A stretch of DNA of 12,793 nucleotides from Desulfobacca acetoxidans (GCA_020723225.1 DYJG01000022.1:1-12793), one strand, 5' to 3'. Positions 1 through 6,722 are shown, counted from the stretch's first letter. Notes: generated by a model not told the origin, from the sequence alone. Numbers and translations are program-made.

Positions 1-52
1 TTATCGGCGTGCATCGGCGGTTAACATTCAACCGCCGATAAACACAGATGGA
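1..52. repeat. Partial dispersed palindromic repeat at the window edge
   Basis: A perfect 10-bp inverted repeat (13-22, ATCGGCGGTT, with 30-39, AACCGCCGAT; 7-nt loop) lies in a sequence that closely resembles part of the element at 5138-5300: bases 1-24 match bases 5207-5230 at 22 of 24 positions. It continues into 'aaacacagatgg', a tail typical of a widespread intergenic repeat style (my recollection of the pattern, not a search result). The left end is cut by the window, so its full size is unknown. It does not appear to be coding. Confidence 0.6.
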
Positions 53-75
53 CGCCGTTTGATTATGCTGTTCTG

Positions 76-103
76 TTGCACGTAAATGTAAATTTGGTAT
101 CAT
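76..103 (+). promoter_or_regulatory. Weak sigma70-like promoter candidate for the propeller gene
   Basis: TTGCAC (76-81) and TATCAT (98-103) are separated by 16 bp. The -10 matches 5 of 6 consensus positions but the -35 only 3 of 6. It would give a 5' leader of roughly 85 nt to the ATG at 196. It is the best candidate in the 195-bp upstream region but could be chance in AT-rich DNA. Confidence 0.25.
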
Positions 104-195
104 TGCCTTAGCCGGAATAAGAATTCGTTTTACAAAATACCCCGCATCAGATAGAAAAGAACCATCTGGAACTGACTTGGCAAAAGGAGGTTCCG

Positions 196-1656
196 ATGAA
201 CCAAACCCGCTTTCTCCCGCCCCGGCCGAGCAGCTTAATAATCCTGTCACTAGTTCTGCTTCTGGCCTTTATGTCTTGGCCCATATCCAGCCCGGCCCAG
301 GTCTATCCCCCTAATTTCCGATTCATCCGGGTGCCCGACCCCCTGGCCGCCGATAATCCTCTCTACCCCCTTGTTTCCAGGCCCATTCCGAATCCGGGGG
401 AGTACTTCTTCGACCTGCGTTTCGGCACGCTGCAAACCCGCGTCACCCAAAGTTCCATCGTAAGACACGAATATTCCCGTTTCGATCCCTTTAACTGCAA
501 TCAATCCAGGCTGCTGGCCACCAGGATCACCACCGGCGACTGGCGGGTTTACCGCACCGCGGCCAAACCCTATGACCAGGCGGCAAACCTGGTGCGGACC
601 ATCAACGACCTGGGGGAGATGCGCTGGGATCCAGATGACCCGGCCATACTCTGGGGTTTCAGGAATTTGAGCATCATCAAGCTCAACGTCGAGACCGGCC
701 AGGAGACCCTGGTAAAAGACTTCAGCCCCGACCCCGCCATTGCCCCCCTGTTGGCGGCCAACCCCTTGATTTACCGCATCACCTGCATGGACGAAGGGGA
801 ATCCTCCCGGGATAAGAGATATTGGGCCTTATCCCTGCAAAACGGCGACGACCCGGCCCACCCGGAATGGTCCTATATCCATAAATTTCTCTTTACCTGG
901 GACCGCCTGCAAGATAAGGTTCTGGGAACTTACCAATTGTCCCTGGCCCAGGGCCAGAATCTCGATTGGGTGGGCATGTCGCCCCTGGGCAACTGGGTGG
1001 TGATCGGCGGCCTGTCCGAACAAGGCGTGCCCCCGGCCTGGGGATTGATGATGGCCGGCAAAGATTTTGCCGCGCTCCATCAACTCTCCCCGGATACGGC
1101 CCACGCAGACGTGGGTCTGGATACCCAGGGCTGGGAAGTCATCGTCATGCAAAACAGCCGCACCGACCGGGTGGACTTGATTCCGTTGGATTTAGCGGCC
1201 AAACCGGTCAATAGCATGACGGACTATAATGACAATCTTATCAAGCCCCTGGTGATCCTCTATTATAACAACGAGTCGCCCCTGGGCCTGAACAGCGGCG
1301 TCCATATCTCCTGCAACTATCCCGGTTATTGCCTTATCTCCACCAATATCGGGCCGGACCAGCCGGAGCAAGACTGGCTGGACCGCTGCCTGATTCTGGT
1401 CCGGCTGGACCGGGGCAACCCCCAGGCCGTTTACCTGGCCAAGATTTACAACACCACCGCGCAGTATTGGGAAGAAACCCACGGGACCGTCAGCAACGAC
1501 GGCGGCAAGATCATCTGGGTGGACAACTGGGGGCAGGCCTTCCCCGACCCCCAGGCGCCGCAACTGACCCTGACGCAGTTGGATCTGCCTCCCAACTGGC
1601 AGAAGCAATTTTTTCCTTCTTTAACTCCGGTTCTGGGGCCGCTTTTGCTGAATTAG
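196..1656 (+). CDS. Exported beta-propeller-like protein, function unknown
   Basis: A 486-residue protein. The ATG is preceded by a strong AAGGAGG, which fixes the start. Residues 1-34 look like a Sec signal peptide: Arg at 5 and 10, hydrophobic core 14-26 (LIILSLVLLLAFM), and a likely signal peptidase I cut after S-P-A (residue 34). The mature part has repeated short beta-strand-rich segments with motifs seen in WD40/TolB-like propellers, such as 'ETGQETLV', 'MSPLGNWVVIGG' and, near the end, 'SNDGGKIIWVDNWG'. The segment 'FDPFNCNQSRLL...GDWRVYR' vaguely recalls oligogalacturonate-lyase-type propellers, but I cannot see a convincing active site and do not claim an enzyme. The gene ends with TAG and lies 15 bp before the TsaA-domain gene, so the two are probably co-transcribed. 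A periplasmic or secreted location is inferred from the leader. The family is not recognised. Confidence 0.8.
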   Translation: MNQTRFLPPRPSSLIILSLVLLLAFMSWPISSPAQVYPPNFRFIRVPDPLAADNPLYPLVSRPIPNPGEYFFDLRFGTLQTRVTQSSIVRHEYSRFDPFNCNQSRLLATRITTGDWRVYRTAAKPYDQAANLVRTINDLGEMRWDPDDPAILWGFRNLSIIKLNVETGQETLVKDFSPDPAIAPLLAANPLIYRITCMDEGESSRDKRYWALSLQNGDDPAHPEWSYIHKFLFTWDRLQDKVLGTYQLSLAQGQNLDWVGMSPLGNWVVIGGLSEQGVPPAWGLMMAGKDFAALHQLSPDTAHADVGLDTQGWEVIVMQNSRTDRVDLIPLDLAAKPVNSMTDYNDNLIKPLVILYYNNESPLGLNSGVHISCNYPGYCLISTNIGPDQPEQDWLDRCLILVRLDRGNPQAVYLAKIYNTTAQYWEETHGTVSNDGGKIIWVDNWGQAFPDPQAPQLTLTQLDLPPNWQKQFFPSLTPVLGPLLLN

Positions 1657-1671
1657 GGAGGGGACAATATC

Positions 1672-2217
1672 ATGCTGCTCAAACCCCTAAAAAAGTTGGC
1701 GTGGTCAGCGGTGATCTTCCTTGCCCTGGCAGGAACAATGTTCGGACAATCTCTTAAAAATCAAGAAAAAGCTCAGCAGAAAGAGACCATTAAATCCATG
1801 CAACTAAATCCCATCGGCACGGTCAGACACCAGGACCAGCAAACCTTCCTGGAAATCCTCCCCCGATACGCCCCGGCCCTGGACGGGCTGGCCGGATTTT
1901 CCCACGTCTGGGTCTTCTACTGGTTCCATGAAAACGATGACCCGGAATCCCGGGCCACCCTCAAGGTCCATCTCTAGCGGGACCCCACCAATCCCCTGAC
2001 CGGGGTCTTCGCCACCCGCTCGCCGGTCAGGCCCAACCTCATCGGCCTCACCGCCTGCCGCATACTACATGTGGAGGGCAATATCGTTAAGGTCGCGGAC
2101 CTGGACGCCCGGGACGGCTCCCCCATCGTGGACCTCAAGCCCTATATCCCCAAGGGCGACTCCCTCCCGGACGCAGTGACGCCGAACTGGGTGAAAAAGG
2201 AACCGCCTAAGAAATAA
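1672..2217 (+). pseudogene. TsaA/TrmO-domain protein with export leader, interrupted by in-frame TAG
   Basis: A reading frame of 181 codons plus TAA, starting at ATG 1672 behind GGGAGGGG (8-nt spacing) and split by an amber codon at 1975-1977 (codon 102). Both halves match one TsaA domain, the fold of TrmO, which N6-methylates t6A37 in some tRNAs using S-adenosylmethionine. The first half has 'MQLNPIGTVRHQ' (from residue 43), 'GLAGFSHVWVFYWFHEND' and 'LKVH'. The second has 'NPLTGVFATRSPVRPN', 'IGLTACRI', 'DLDARDGSPIVDLKPY' and 'DSLPDA'. Residues 1-25 form a signal-peptide-like leader (KPLKK, then hydrophobic 9-21), unexpected for a tRNA enzyme. An internal ATG at 1798 would give a cytosolic domain without the leader but lacks a good ribosome site. 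The domain is the short form, about 140 residues. The stop falls in the loop before GVFATRS, where relatives have a sense codon. A nonsense mutation is most likely; sequencing error or stop readthrough remain possible. Confidence 0.7.
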
Positions 2218-2244
2218 GCATCATTTCTTCCAATCATAAAAGAT

Positions 2245-2281
2245 ATGAGGGCGGGCGGACCTCATGTCCGCCCGCCCTCAT
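2245..2281. terminator. Bidirectional terminator hairpin between convergent genes
   Basis: A perfect 16-bp inverted repeat (2245-2260 and 2266-2281) encloses the 5-nt loop CTCAT. The stem is very GC-rich (GGGCGGGCGGAC). Read on the minus strand, downstream of katG, the stem is followed by ATCTTTTAT, a short U-rich tail. On the plus strand no T-tract follows. It lies 28 bp after the TrmO-like frame and 39 bp beyond the katG stop, which fits a shared terminator that works best for katG. Confidence 0.75.
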
Positions 2282-2319
2282 GGGCGAATACGCTTCAGGA
2301 GCCCCCGCAGACGTTTTTG

Positions 2320-4491
2320 CTACGATCGGGCGAGGTCGAAGCGGTCAAGGTTCATTACCTTGTTCCACACTTCGATAAAGTCGTGCAGGAACTTCTCCCG
2401 GGAGTCCTCGCAGCCGTAGACTTCCGCCAAGGCCCGGAGTTGGGAGTTCGACCCGAAGATGAGGTCGACCCGGGTGCCGGTCCACTTGAGTTCGCCCGTT
2501 TTGCGATCACGGCCCTCGAACACGTCTGCGTCTTCCGGGGTTGCCTGCCACGCCGTGCTCATGTCCAGCAGATTCACGAAGAAATCATTGGTGAGCGTCT
2601 CCGGCCGCTTGGTGAAGACGCCGTGCCGGGACTGTCCGAAGTTGGCGTTCAAGACGCGCATACCGCCGACGAGAACCGTCATCTCCGGAGCGGTCAGCGT
2701 CAGCAGTTGCGCCCGGTCAATCAGCAGTTCCTCTGCCGGTACGGCGTATTTGGTTTTAAGGTAGTTACGGAATCCGTCCGCTACCGGTTCGAGAACGGCG
2801 AATGACTGCACGTCGGTTTGTTCCTGCAACGCATCCGTACGTCCCGGCGAGAAGGGAACGGTCACCTCGTGGCCGGCGTTCTTCGCCGCCTGCTCGACAC
2901 CGGCGCAACCGCCCAGAACGATCAGGTCGGCCAGCGACACCTTCTTCCCGCCGGACTGCGCGGCGTTGAACTCCTGTTGGATGCCCTCCAGGGTTTGGAT
3001 GACCTTCGCCAGTTGGTCCGGCTGGTTGACTTGCCAATCCTTTTGCGGCGCCAGGCGGATACGCGCCCCGTTCGCACCCCCGCGCTTGTCGGAGCTGCGG
3101 AAGGTGGAGGCCGAGGCCCAGGCGGTGGCGGCCAGTTCCGGGATCGACAGGCCCGAGGCCAGGATTTTGCCCTTGAGGCCGGCGATGTCCTGCGCGCCGA
3201 TCAGCTCATGATCCACCGCGGGCACCGGGTCTTGCCAGATCAGATCCTCCGCCGGCACCTCCGGGCCGAGATAGCGCGAGCGCGGACCCATATCCCGGTG
3301 GGTCAGCTTGAACCACGCCCGGGCGAAGGCGTCTGCCATCTGCTCCGGGTTCTCGTAGAAGCGCCTGGAGATTTTTTCATAGACAGGATCGAACCTCAAG
3401 GCCAGGTCCGTGGTCAGCATGCTGGGCCCGTGACGCTTCGCCGGATCGTGGGCATCCGGCACCGTGCCGGCGCCCCCGCCGCCCTTCGGCCGCCACTGCT
3501 GCGCCCCGGCCGGGCTCTTCGTCAATTCCCATTCGTAGCTGAACAGGTTCTTGAAAAAGTTGTTGCTCCACTTCGTGGGCGTGGGGGTCCAGGTGACCTC
3601 CAGGCCGCTGGAGATCGTGTCGCCGCCTTTGCCGGCCCCGAAGCTGCTCTTCCAGCCGAGGCCCTGCTCCTCGATGCCGGCCGCTTCCGGCTCGGGCCCC
3701 ACGTGGGACGCAGGGCCGGCCCCGTGGCATTTGCCGAACGCGTGGCCGCCGGCGATGAGCGCCACCGTCTCTTCGTCGTTCATCGCCATGCGCCCGAAAA
3801 TCTCCCGGATATCCTTGGCCGCGGCAAGAGGGTCCGGGTTGCCCTTCGGGCCTTCCGGGTTGACGTAAATTAGGCCCATCTGCACGGCCGCGAGAGGATT
3901 CTCCAGTTCCCGGTCGCCGGAGTAGCGCTTGTCGCCGCCGAGCCACTCGCTCTCTGTCCCCCAATAGACGTCCTCCTGGGGCTCCCAGACATCCTCGCGC
4001 CCGCCGCCGAAGCCGAAGGTCTTGAAGCCCATGGACTCCAACGCGCAGTTGCCGGCGAGGATCATGAGATCGGCCCAGGAGATCTTTTTGCCGTATTTCT
4101 GCTTAATGGGCCAGAGCAGCCGCCGCGCCTTGTCGAGGTTCACGTTGTCGGGCCAACTGTTGAGGGGCGCAAAGCGTTGGGAGCCGGTTCCCCCGCCCCC
4201 CCGGCCGTCGCCGGTGCGGTAGGTGCCCGCGCTGTGCCACGCCATCCGGATGAACAACGGCCCGTAGTGGCCGAAATCGGCCGGCCACCAGTCCTGGGAG
4301 TCGGTCATCAGCGCATAGAGGTCCTTCTTCAGGGCCTCCAGGTCGAGTTTTTTGAATTCCTCGGCGTAGTTGAACTCCTCGCCCATGGGATTGCTCTTGG
4401 GAGAGTTTTGATGCAGCACCTTGAGATTCAACTGGTTCGGCCACCAGTCCCGGTTCGACGTGCCTCTGCCAGTAAAGGTCTTTCTATCCAT
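2320..4491 (-). CDS. katG: Catalase-peroxidase KatG
   Basis: A bifunctional haem enzyme that breaks down hydrogen peroxide (catalase) and oxidises organic donors (peroxidase). It has 723 residues, the usual KatG length, with an N-terminal haem domain and a degenerate C-terminal copy. Distal catalytic residues are in 'RMAWHSAGTYR' (Arg82, Trp85, His86). The Met-Tyr-Trp adduct needed for catalase activity is complete: Trp85, Tyr209 ('IYVNPEGP') and Met235 ('RMAMND'). The proximal haem ligand is His250 in 'GGHAFGKCHG'. The frame stays open upstream, but the ATG at 4491 has AAGGAGGGG just before it and a family-typical N-terminus, so longer starts inside perR are rejected. No signal peptide is visible, so it is presumably cytoplasmic. 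It starts 2 bp after the perR stop and should be translated from the same mRNA. It ends with TAG. Confidence 0.97.
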   Translation of the reverse strand: MDRKTFTGRGTSNRDWWPNQLNLKVLHQNSPKSNPMGEEFNYAEEFKKLDLEALKKDLYALMTDSQDWWPADFGHYGPLFIRMAWHSAGTYRTGDGRGGGGTGSQRFAPLNSWPDNVNLDKARRLLWPIKQKYGKKISWADLMILAGNCALESMGFKTFGFGGGREDVWEPQEDVYWGTESEWLGGDKRYSGDRELENPLAAVQMGLIYVNPEGPKGNPDPLAAAKDIREIFGRMAMNDEETVALIAGGHAFGKCHGAGPASHVGPEPEAAGIEEQGLGWKSSFGAGKGGDTISSGLEVTWTPTPTKWSNNFFKNLFSYEWELTKSPAGAQQWRPKGGGGAGTVPDAHDPAKRHGPSMLTTDLALRFDPVYEKISRRFYENPEQMADAFARAWFKLTHRDMGPRSRYLGPEVPAEDLIWQDPVPAVDHELIGAQDIAGLKGKILASGLSIPELAATAWASASTFRSSDKRGGANGARIRLAPQKDWQVNQPDQLAKVIQTLEGIQQEFNAAQSGGKKVSLADLIVLGGCAGVEQAAKNAGHEVTVPFSPGRTDALQEQTDVQSFAVLEPVADGFRNYLKTKYAVPAEELLIDRAQLLTLTAPEMTVLVGGMRVLNANFGQSRHGVFTKRPETLTNDFFVNLLDMSTAWQATPEDADVFEGRDRKTGELKWTGTRVDLIFGSNSQLRALAEVYGCEDSREKFLHDFIEVWNKVMNLDRFDLARS

Positions 4492-4493
4492 AA

Positions 4494-4961
4494 TCAATTC
4501 CCCTCCTTGATTCGAGCCTTCCGCCCTTCCTTTTGACACTTGGGGCAGAGGCCAAAAAAATTCAATTGGTGATGGGTGATCCGATAGCCGGTCTGCCGGG
4601 CCATTTCTTGGGTGATATCCATCATGGCGGCAAACTCGGGATCGAGGATTTGGCCGCACCCGGTGCAAATGACGTGGGGGTGCGGATAAGGCCGGTTGCC
4701 GTCGTAGCGGCTTCCCACCTGGGTCAAAGAGAGCTCCAAGACCTCCCCCAGCTCCTTTAAGACATGCAAAGTCTTATAGACCGTAGCCTGGCTGGTGGTG
4801 GGGAAATCCGGCCTTATCCGTTCATAGATCTGCTCCGCACTCGGATGTCCTGCGCTCTCAGCAATGACCTTGAGCATGGCCACCCGCTGGGGAGTAAGGC
4901 GGTGGCCCTTCTCCCGCAGCAACTTGACCATCTGTTCCAGCCGTTCCCGGGGATCTGCCAC
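4494..4961 (-). CDS. perR: Fur-family peroxide-sensing repressor, PerR-like
   Basis: A metal-dependent dimeric repressor of 155 residues. The N-terminal winged helix has 'RLTPQRVAMLKVI' and the recognition region 'TTSQATVYKTLHVLKELGEV'. The C-terminal part is the dimerisation and metal domain. Candidate regulatory-metal ligands match the PerR set in spacing: His39, Asp87, His94, His96 and Asp107 (His37, Asp85, His91, His93 and Asp104 in Bacillus subtilis PerR). The Asp at 107 favours PerR over Fur, which usually has Glu there. Structural zinc is held by Cys99/Cys102 and Cys139/Cys142. A TTG at 4964 is also in frame, but AAAGGAG at 4969-4975 sits 7 nt from GTG 4961 and only 4 nt from that TTG, so GTG is chosen. 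The gene leads an operon with katG, the classic PerR target, and a 7-1-7 operator lies directly upstream, implying peroxide-relieved autoregulation. Confidence 0.92.
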   Translation of the reverse strand: MADPRERLEQMVKLLREKGHRLTPQRVAMLKVIAESAGHPSAEQIYERIRPDFPTTSQATVYKTLHVLKELGEVLELSLTQVGSRYDGNRPYPHPHVICTGCGQILDPEFAAMMDITQEMARQTGYRITHHQLNFFGLCPKCQKEGRKARIKEGN

Positions 4962-4968
4962 CAAAACG

Positions 4969-4975
4969 CTCCTTT
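4969..4975 (-). promoter_or_regulatory. Ribosome binding site deciding the perR start
   Basis: On the minus strand this reads AAAGGAG. It is 7 nt before GTG at 4961-4959 but only 4 nt before the in-frame TTG at 4964-4962, so initiation at GTG is more likely. Confidence 0.7.
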
Positions 4976-4977
4976 AT

Positions 4978-4992
4978 AGAGAATGATTATCT
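4978..4992. promoter_or_regulatory. Fur/PerR-type 7-1-7 operator upstream of perR-katG
   Basis: AGAGAATGATTATCT is a 7-1-7 inverted repeat centred on G4985, with 6 of 7 arm positions complementary. It matches the Fur-family 7-1-7 core TGATAATnATTATCA at 11 of 14 arm positions by my count. It starts 3 bp upstream of the perR Shine-Dalgarno and downstream of a TTGACA hexamer, where a bound repressor would block transcription. Autoregulation by the PerR-like protein is the natural inference; binding by a separate Fur is the alternative. Confidence 0.65.
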
Positions 4993-5018
4993 GTTAATAA
5001 CTAATTTCCAATTGTCAA
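4990..5018 (-). promoter_or_regulatory. Candidate perR-katG promoter
   Basis: On the minus strand a perfect TTGACA occupies 5018-5013. The -10 is not clear: TAACAG at a 16-bp spacing or AACAGA at 17 bp are poor matches, while GATAAT occurs 21 bp away, inside the operator. The region is AT-rich and correctly placed, and any -10 would touch or overlap the 7-1-7 operator. Confidence 0.4.
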
Positions 5019-5137
5019 TACTACCCGGTATGGATTTTTTTATGACGAAGCGCCGCGCGATCTGCTCTTCAAGGGAAAGTGCAAAAAAAACTGTAGATTG
5101 ATGCTGCGGATTTACAAACTGGTATGAAAAGATAAGC
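5019..5137. other. Intergenic stretch with no recognised feature
   Basis: This lies between the candidate perR promoter and the palindromic element. It is AT-rich with T and A runs (for example 5034-5041). A 62-codon minus-strand frame (5175-4987) crosses it, but it begins inside the repeat, runs through the promoter and operator, and resembles no protein I know, so nothing is called. Confidence 0.5.
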
Positions 5138-5300
5138 CTCACGCAAAGACGCCAAGACGCAAAGAAAGGACGCAAGCTATATTAATTATCTGGTTTTTAT
5201 CTGCGTTTATCGGCGTTCATCTGCGGTTAATAATTAGCCGCAGATGAACGCAGATATTAAATAATTATTGCGTCTTTGCGCCTTTGCGTCTTTGCGTGAG
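5138..5300. repeat. 163-bp nested palindromic intergenic element with 15-bp terminal inverted repeats
   Basis: The ends are perfect 15-bp inverted repeats: CTCACGCAAAGACGC (5138-5152) and GCGTCTTTGCGTGAG (5286-5300). The complementarity continues inward imperfectly through the ACGCAAAG units. The centre is a second perfect stem, CGTTCATCTGCGG (5214-5226) with CCGCAGATGAACG (5238-5250), around an 11-nt loop. The left half carries an extra segment (around 5206-5214) that is absent from the right half. No transposase, clear target-site duplication or convincing reading frame is present. It resembles non-autonomous, MITE-like or REP-like repeats. It sits between two same-strand genes and could also stop read-through from the M20 gene into perR. 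Confidence 0.75.
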
Positions 5301-5320
5301 ATATAAATTTCAGAGCGTGA

Positions 5321-6517
5321 CTACGGTTCACTTAAACTGGCCAGCAGCCCCGCCGCGGCCTTCAGGCCCCACACCAGAGCGGCCTCGTCCGGATTGAATT
5401 CCGGCGAATGCAGGGCCTGGCCCTTGACTCCGGGGGTTCGCACCCCCAGGAAGAAGTAAAAGGCCGGTACTTTAGCCGCGTAATAGGAAAAATCCTCGCT
5501 GCCCATGGCCGGGTGGTGCAGCTTCAGGCGGTTTTCCCCCAAAACCTCCCCCAGAATCTCCACCGCCCGGGCGCCCAGGGCGGCGTCGTTTTTAAGCAGG
5601 GGATAGGTGGGCTCGAAGTTGAGTTCGATGCGGGAGCCGGTGCCCTGGGCCAGCCCGGACATCAGCCCTTTGAGGCCCTGCTGCACCTCCTGGCGTACGG
5701 ACTCCTGCAAATACCGGAAGCTCCCCTCCAATTCCACCCGATCCGCCAGGATATTAAAGCGATTGCCCCCGGAGATGCGGCCGAAGGTGAGGATTATCGG
5801 ATGGCGGGCGTCGATCCTCTGGGCCAAAAACCCCTGGATCTGCATCAGAGCCTGGGCGCTGACCAGGATGGGGTCCACCCCCCGGTGGGGCGTGGCGCCG
5901 TGGGCCGCCTTGCCGGTGACGGTGAGAAAGACGCGGTCCGAGCCGGCCATCACCACTTCCCGGCTGTAGCGAATGACGCCCACGTCCAGATTGGGGGCCA
6001 CGTGCAGCGCACAAATCGCGTCCACCTCCGGGTCTTTAAGCACCCCGGCGGCCACCATGCCCGGGGCCCCGGATTTATCCGCCTTGGGCGGGCCTTCCTC
6101 CGCAGGCTGAAAGATGAAGCGGAACGTCCCCGCCAGCCGGTCCTTGAAGCCGCTTAACAGCCGGGCCGCGGCCAGGCCGATGCTCATGTGGAAATCATGG
6201 CCGCAGGCGTGCATCACCCCCGGCACCTTGGAACACCAGGCCGAGTCCACCTTTTCCTCCAGGGGCAGGGCGTCCATATCCGCGCGCCAGGCCACGGTCC
6301 TGCCGGGCCGGGCGCCGTTGAGGGTCCCCACCACCCCGTGCTCGGCAATGCCGGTGGCCACCTCCAGGCCCAGATTCTCAAGATACCGGGCCACCACCCC
6401 GGCGGTGCGCTCCTCCTGATGCGACAACTCCGGATACTGATGAAACTCCCGGCGCAGCGCGCTCAGCTCCTCCGCCAACCCCTCGGCCCGGTCCAGGATT
6501 TCTTTTAACAATTCCAT
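5321..6517 (-). CDS. M20-family metal-dependent amidohydrolase (M20D, hippurate/IAA-amino-acid hydrolase-like)
   Basis: A 398-residue cytosolic-looking enzyme with no signal peptide. It is expected to cleave an amide bond in an N-acyl amino acid or similar conjugate using two divalent metals. Visible family motifs are 'FHQYPELSHQEERT' (25-38), 'RADMDALP' (78-85), 'MHACGHD' (102-108, with Cys105 and His107 as metal ligands), 'QPAEEGP' (137-143), 'LHVAP' (His172) and 'GKAAHGATPHRGVDP' (202-216, dimerisation domain). Near the end come 'MGSEDFSYY' and 'LHSPEFNPDE'. Cys instead of Asp in the HACGHD motif is characteristic of the M20D group. The true substrate cannot be read from sequence; hippurate, N-acetyl-diaminopimelate or acyl-amino-acid scavenging are all possible. 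Its ATG has no strong Shine-Dalgarno. It stands alone, divergent from the Kai operon, with the palindromic element behind it. Confidence 0.88.
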   Translation of the reverse strand: MELLKEILDRAEGLAEELSALRREFHQYPELSHQEERTAGVVARYLENLGLEVATGIAEHGVVGTLNGARPGRTVAWRADMDALPLEEKVDSAWCSKVPGVMHACGHDFHMSIGLAAARLLSGFKDRLAGTFRFIFQPAEEGPPKADKSGAPGMVAAGVLKDPEVDAICALHVAPNLDVGVIRYSREVVMAGSDRVFLTVTGKAAHGATPHRGVDPILVSAQALMQIQGFLAQRIDARHPIILTFGRISGGNRFNILADRVELEGSFRYLQESVRQEVQQGLKGLMSGLAQGTGSRIELNFEPTYPLLKNDAALGARAVEILGEVLGENRLKLHHPAMGSEDFSYYAAKVPAFYFFLGVRTPGVKGQALHSPEFNPDEAALVWGLKAAAGLLASLSEP

Positions 6518-6675
6518 GATTAGATTATTCTACCGTGAGCTTGCCTGGGGAGAAAGGAATTTGTGAGGTTTAATGAGGGTAGGGAAAGACGAAGGGAGGT
6601 TATTTGCAAGGCTTCCTTATTGAATTTATCCTGCAGTCCAACCAAACCACGTCTCCATAACCAGTTCCTATCAAT

Positions 6676-6687
6676 AATCAATTGATT
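6676..6687. promoter_or_regulatory. 12-bp perfect palindrome, candidate operator
   Basis: AATCAATTGATT is a perfect palindrome in the divergent intergenic region. Its centre is 35 bp from that of a second palindrome at 6711-6722. No family assignment is made, and its AT-richness means chance occurrence is plausible. Confidence 0.3.
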
Positions 6688-6710
6688 TTTCAAAGAAGTT
6701 TCGTTTTTGG

Positions 6711-6722
6711 CAAGATATCTTG
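6711..6722. promoter_or_regulatory. 12-bp perfect palindrome, candidate operator
   Basis: CAAGATATCTTG is a perfect palindrome. Including one mismatched pair it extends to GGCAAGATATCTTGTC (6709-6724). It lies about 120 bp upstream of the candidate kaiC -35 element, a position suited to an activator or to a remote operator. The binding protein is unknown. Confidence 0.35.

Noticed and set aside
1672..2217. Confident pyrrolysine-containing protein
   Set aside because: One TAG in frame is not enough. TsaA proteins are not known pyrrolysine users, TAG ends three other genes here, and no pyl genes are in the window.
2818..3873. 351-codon plus-strand open frame antisense to katG
   Set aside because: Arg/Gly/Leu-rich shadow of the katG coding strand with no recognisable domain. 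katG itself has every catalytic residue.
4492..4668. Longer katG start inside perR
   Set aside because: The extra 59 residues are perR sequence read out of frame. The ATG at 4491 has AAGGAGGGG and gives the family-typical N-terminus.
4987..5175. 62-codon minus-strand frame upstream of perR
   Set aside because: It starts within the palindromic repeat and runs through the TTGACA hexamer and the operator; no family resemblance.
5138..5300. Repeated ACGCAAAG units as a CRISPR array
   Set aside because: The units are short, arranged as inverted repeats, with no regular repeat-spacer alternation and no cas genes.
5408..6157. 249-codon plus-strand open frame antisense to the M20 gene
   Set aside because: Shadow frame; the minus strand carries all M20 metal-binding motifs.
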